This document shows positions 60,155 to 64,000 of a stretch of DNA of 64,000 bases, piece by piece. Location: positions 186,001 to 250,000 of the forward strand of contig NZ_QFFK01000002.1 in NCBI RefSeq assembly GCF_003149455.1, written 5' to 3'. The position numbers and the translations under genes are program-made. This DNA comes from Chitinophaga deserti (lineage in GTDB: Bacteria; Bacteroidota; Bacteroidia; Chitinophagales; Chitinophagaceae). Every line of letters begins with the position of its first letter. The first letter of the stretch is position 1. Below the pieces are notes generated by a model. That model did no database searches. It had not been told where the DNA came from and worked only from the letters and a program-made list of their open reading frames with translations.

Positions 60155-60640
60155 CTATTTCTTTTTCTTCTTTGGAGCAGCCAGGCGGGTGAAGGTTTCC
60201 AGGTGTTCCTGCGCCGCATTTACGGGATGCACCCGCAGGGCAGTGTCTGACAGTTCACGGATAATGAGCGTGTCTGTCTGCAGGAAAACAGTATCTGCTT
60301 TGGAATATCCTGCGAGGGCGTGCAGGAGGAGGGTATCATTTTTCAGGGTCCAGCTTTGGTATTTGAGGCTTTCCAGCATAATGGAAGACGCTTTGCCTCC
60401 TTTGCGGAGATGGAAGCCCAGCATAAGGGTATCCACCCCTTCGGCGGGCTGCACCCATTTGCCGGGCAAAAGGGCAGAGTCTATATGCACCGTATCCAAT
60501 ACAGGGGCGGGGTCCAGCGGCTGTTCTATGAAAACTGTATCGCTACCTGTAACGGCTACACTGTCTTTATGCGTTTCGCCTTCACCACTGTTACAGGCGG
60601 CGGCAAGGAGAAGAATCGCAGGCAGGAAGATGCGGGTCAT
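60155..60640 (-). CDS. Small lipoprotein, lipocalin-like beta-rich, function unknown
   Basis: A 161-aa lipoprotein (lipobox LLAAAC, Cys16). An acidic Thr/Asp-rich linker follows, then a beta-rich region with the pattern LLPGKWVQPAEGVDTLMLGF and LKYQSWTLKNDTLLLHALAG, which recalls lipocalin-like proteins of Bacteroidetes. It ends in a run of five lysines. Function unknown; it lies 37 bases downstream of the acetyltransferase gene on the same strand. Confidence 0.75.
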   Translation of the reverse strand: MTRIFLPAILLLAAACNSGEGETHKDSVAVTGSDTVFIEQPLDPAPVLDTVHIDSALLPGKWVQPAEGVDTLMLGFHLRKGGKASSIMLESLKYQSWTLKNDTLLLHALAGYSKADTVFLQTDTLIIRELSDTALRVHPVNAAQEHLETFTRLAAPKKKKK

Positions 60641-60677
60641 ACGAACGGTTGTTTATTATAACATATCAAAGATAGTG

Positions 60678-61253
60678 CTAAACAGCAGGTTGCGTTTCAA
60701 TAGCACGGATAATACGGGCAGGATTTCCGCCCGCCAGCACATTGGGAGGAACATCCTTTGTTACCACAGCCCCTGCCGCCACCACCGAATTCTCCCCTAT
60801 GGTAACTCCGCCAATAATGGTAACGCCCGCTGCAATCCATACATTCTTTTCAATCCTGATGGGCTTACCAATGGTAACGGCACGCCGCTGTACAGGGTCT
60901 AATGGATGCCCGGTTGTAATGATACTCACATTTGGGCCGATCATTACATCATTACCGATTTCAAGTCCGCCAAGGTCATAGAAAGTGCAGTTCTGGTTGA
61001 TAAATACATTCCTCCCCACGCGTATTTCTTTTCCTCCCGCCGTATAAAATGGCGGGATCAGGATAAAACGGTCGTCCACCTGCTGCCCGGTAAGCTCGCT
61101 GAACAGCAGCCGTACCTGGTCTGCATCGTCGAAAGTTAAACGATTCATGGAAGCCGTCAGTTTCATCGCTCGCCTGGTATTGGATACCATCTCTGCAGAC
61201 GCGGGCGTTTGCCGGTGAATAACTTTCACACCCTCATGATTCGTAGTTTCCAT
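60678..61253 (-). CDS. Maltose/galactoside O-acetyltransferase-type hexapeptide enzyme
   Basis: A 191-aa acetyl-CoA-dependent sugar acetyltransferase of the Maa/LacA/NodL type. The N-terminal Maa-type helical region (RRAMKLTASMNRLTFDDADQ) is followed by left-handed beta-helix hexapeptides. The catalytic His lies in IITTGHPLDPVQRR. Further motifs are PIRIEKNVWIAAGVTIIGGV and NSVVAAGAVVTKDVPPNVLA, ending AGGNPARIIRAI. The acceptor sugar is unknown. Divergent from the thiamine operon. Confidence 0.93.
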   Translation of the reverse strand: METTNHEGVKVIHRQTPASAEMVSNTRRAMKLTASMNRLTFDDADQVRLLFSELTGQQVDDRFILIPPFYTAGGKEIRVGRNVFINQNCTFYDLGGLEIGNDVMIGPNVSIITTGHPLDPVQRRAVTIGKPIRIEKNVWIAAGVTIIGGVTIGENSVVAAGAVVTKDVPPNVLAGGNPARIIRAIETQPAV

Positions 61254-61307
61254 ACAGTTAAAGTTAGTATTCTCGCATTGAAAAGGAAGGGATCAGTTAT
61301 ACAGTAT

Positions 61308-61338
61308 TTGGAAATTGGAAGGTCAACACTTAGATTTG
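61308..61338 (+). promoter_or_regulatory. Full Bacteroidetes promoter of the thiamine operon
   Basis: -33 TTTG (61308-61311), a 19-bp spacer and -7 TAGATTTG (61331-61338) match the consensus completely. The expected transcription start falls just before the TPP riboswitch. Confidence 0.75.
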
Positions 61339-61346
61339 TGGTCACT

Positions 61347-61426
61347 TTAGGGGTGTTCCGGGGTTAGACCCGGAACTGAGATGATACCCTCAGTACCTGA
61401 TGCAGTTCACACTGCCGTAGGGAAAA
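61347..61426 (+). promoter_or_regulatory. TPP riboswitch (THI element)
   Basis: Contains the THI-box landmarks in order: AGGGGTG at the 5' side, CTGAGATGATACCCTCAGTA (pyrimidine-sensing arm), ACCTGATGCAGTTCACACTG, and the closing CCGTAGGGAAA. A variable extra stem (CCGGGGTTAGACCCGG) sits between the first arm and CTGAGA. It lies 66 bases before thiS and should lower expression when thiamine pyrophosphate is plentiful. The expression platform has no clear T-tract terminator, so translational control is likely. Confidence 0.95.
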
Positions 61427-61491
61427 GTAATACTGAACTCCTTCTCACCACATCCTTAAAGTTTATTGTTTCACTTAAATTCCTTGTAAAC

Positions 61492-61695
61492 ATGGAAGTG
61501 CATGTAAACAATAAACTTTATGCGGTGCAGCCGGAAACCTCCGTGTCTGCCCTCTTACAGTTTATCCAGCTTTCTTCCGGAAAAGGCATCGCCGTAGCGG
61601 TGAACCGCCAGGTAATACCCAGGCCTGCATGGCCCAGTACCCTTTTGATGCCGGACGATCACATCACCATTATTCAGGCCACACAGGGCGGATAA
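61492..61695 (+). CDS. thiS: Sulfur carrier protein ThiS
   Basis: A 67-aa ubiquitin-like sulfur carrier for thiazole synthesis. It starts MEVHVNNKLYAVQPETSVSA, has the typical VAVNRQVIPRPAW and DDHITIIQATQGG pattern, and ends in the Gly-Gly tail that is thiocarboxylated. The start at 61492 excludes an in-frame extension that would read through the riboswitch. Confidence 0.95.
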   Translation: MEVHVNNKLYAVQPETSVSALLQFIQLSSGKGIAVAVNRQVIPRPAWPSTLLMPDDHITIIQATQGG

Positions 61696-61721
61696 CGCCC
61701 GTTAATTCACTGCTCCCTTAA

Positions 61722-64000
<2,279 letters not shown>

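Overview
The window reads as chromosomal DNA of a Bacteroidetes bacterium of the Chitinophaga type. Reasons seen in the sequence: several SusC/SusD outer-membrane uptake pairs, ECF sigma/FecR pairs, a gliding-motility lipoprotein (gldH), batD/batE, many TAnnTTTG-type -7 promoter boxes (the Bacteroidetes vegetative consensus), and start codons without Shine-Dalgarno sequences. The genus is an inference; no rRNA, tRNA, CRISPR array or insertion sequence was recognised.

Positions 1-23638 form a glycan-uptake island read entirely on the minus strand. From right to left: a SusC/SusD pair (20885-23638, 19220-20866), a second SusC/SusD pair (16145-19198, 14378-16138) and a secreted TIM-barrel glycosidase-like protein (12063-14348), closed by a terminator. 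Next come an ECF sigma factor and FecR anti-sigma factor (11383-11952, 10199-11317), a SusC with an N-terminal STN signalling domain and its SusD (6577-10059, 4778-6559), and a sulfatase (3302-4717) set behind a terminator hairpin. Last come another sigma/FecR pair (2524-3126, 1343-2458) and the start of another STN-type SusC, cut by the window edge. The logic is trans-envelope signalling: ligand-loaded SusC releases FecR, which frees the sigma factor to switch on the transporter.

Positions 24045-47740 are mostly core genes: purU, pheS, a 3-hydroxyacyl-CoA dehydrogenase, an extended SDR, an LpxD-like acyltransferase, a Crp/Fnr regulator, a pseudouridine synthase, yicC-gldH-histidine kinase-response regulator, a LytS/LytT-type pair with a degenerate kinase, batD/batE, an SDR, a HAD phosphatase, a phospholipid cluster (CPBP protease, DUF2007, cdsA, psd), dusB, a NUMOD4/HNH-like protein and proC.

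Positions 47863-54763 are a tripartite RND efflux operon (tetR-tetR-tolC-adaptor-pump) with two tandem TetR genes. A repeat-rich, gene-poor stretch of about 960 bp follows, then an aminotransferase, dnaN, a fatty-acid hydroxylase-like membrane enzyme, small envelope proteins and a maa-type acetyltransferase. The window ends with a TPP-riboswitch-controlled thiamine operon (thiS-thiC-thiE, the last one truncated).

Most coding content is recognisable. Less ordinary signals are: a terminator between susD and the sulfatase; perfect palindromes before both ECF sigma genes; two intergenic arrays of 11-bp repeats; a possible small RNA with alternative hairpins; -7 boxes placed so close to pheS and batD that leaderless mRNAs are likely; a kinase with an eroded ATP site; and a diverged direct repeat upstream of the efflux operon. 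No clearly new multi-gene system was identified.
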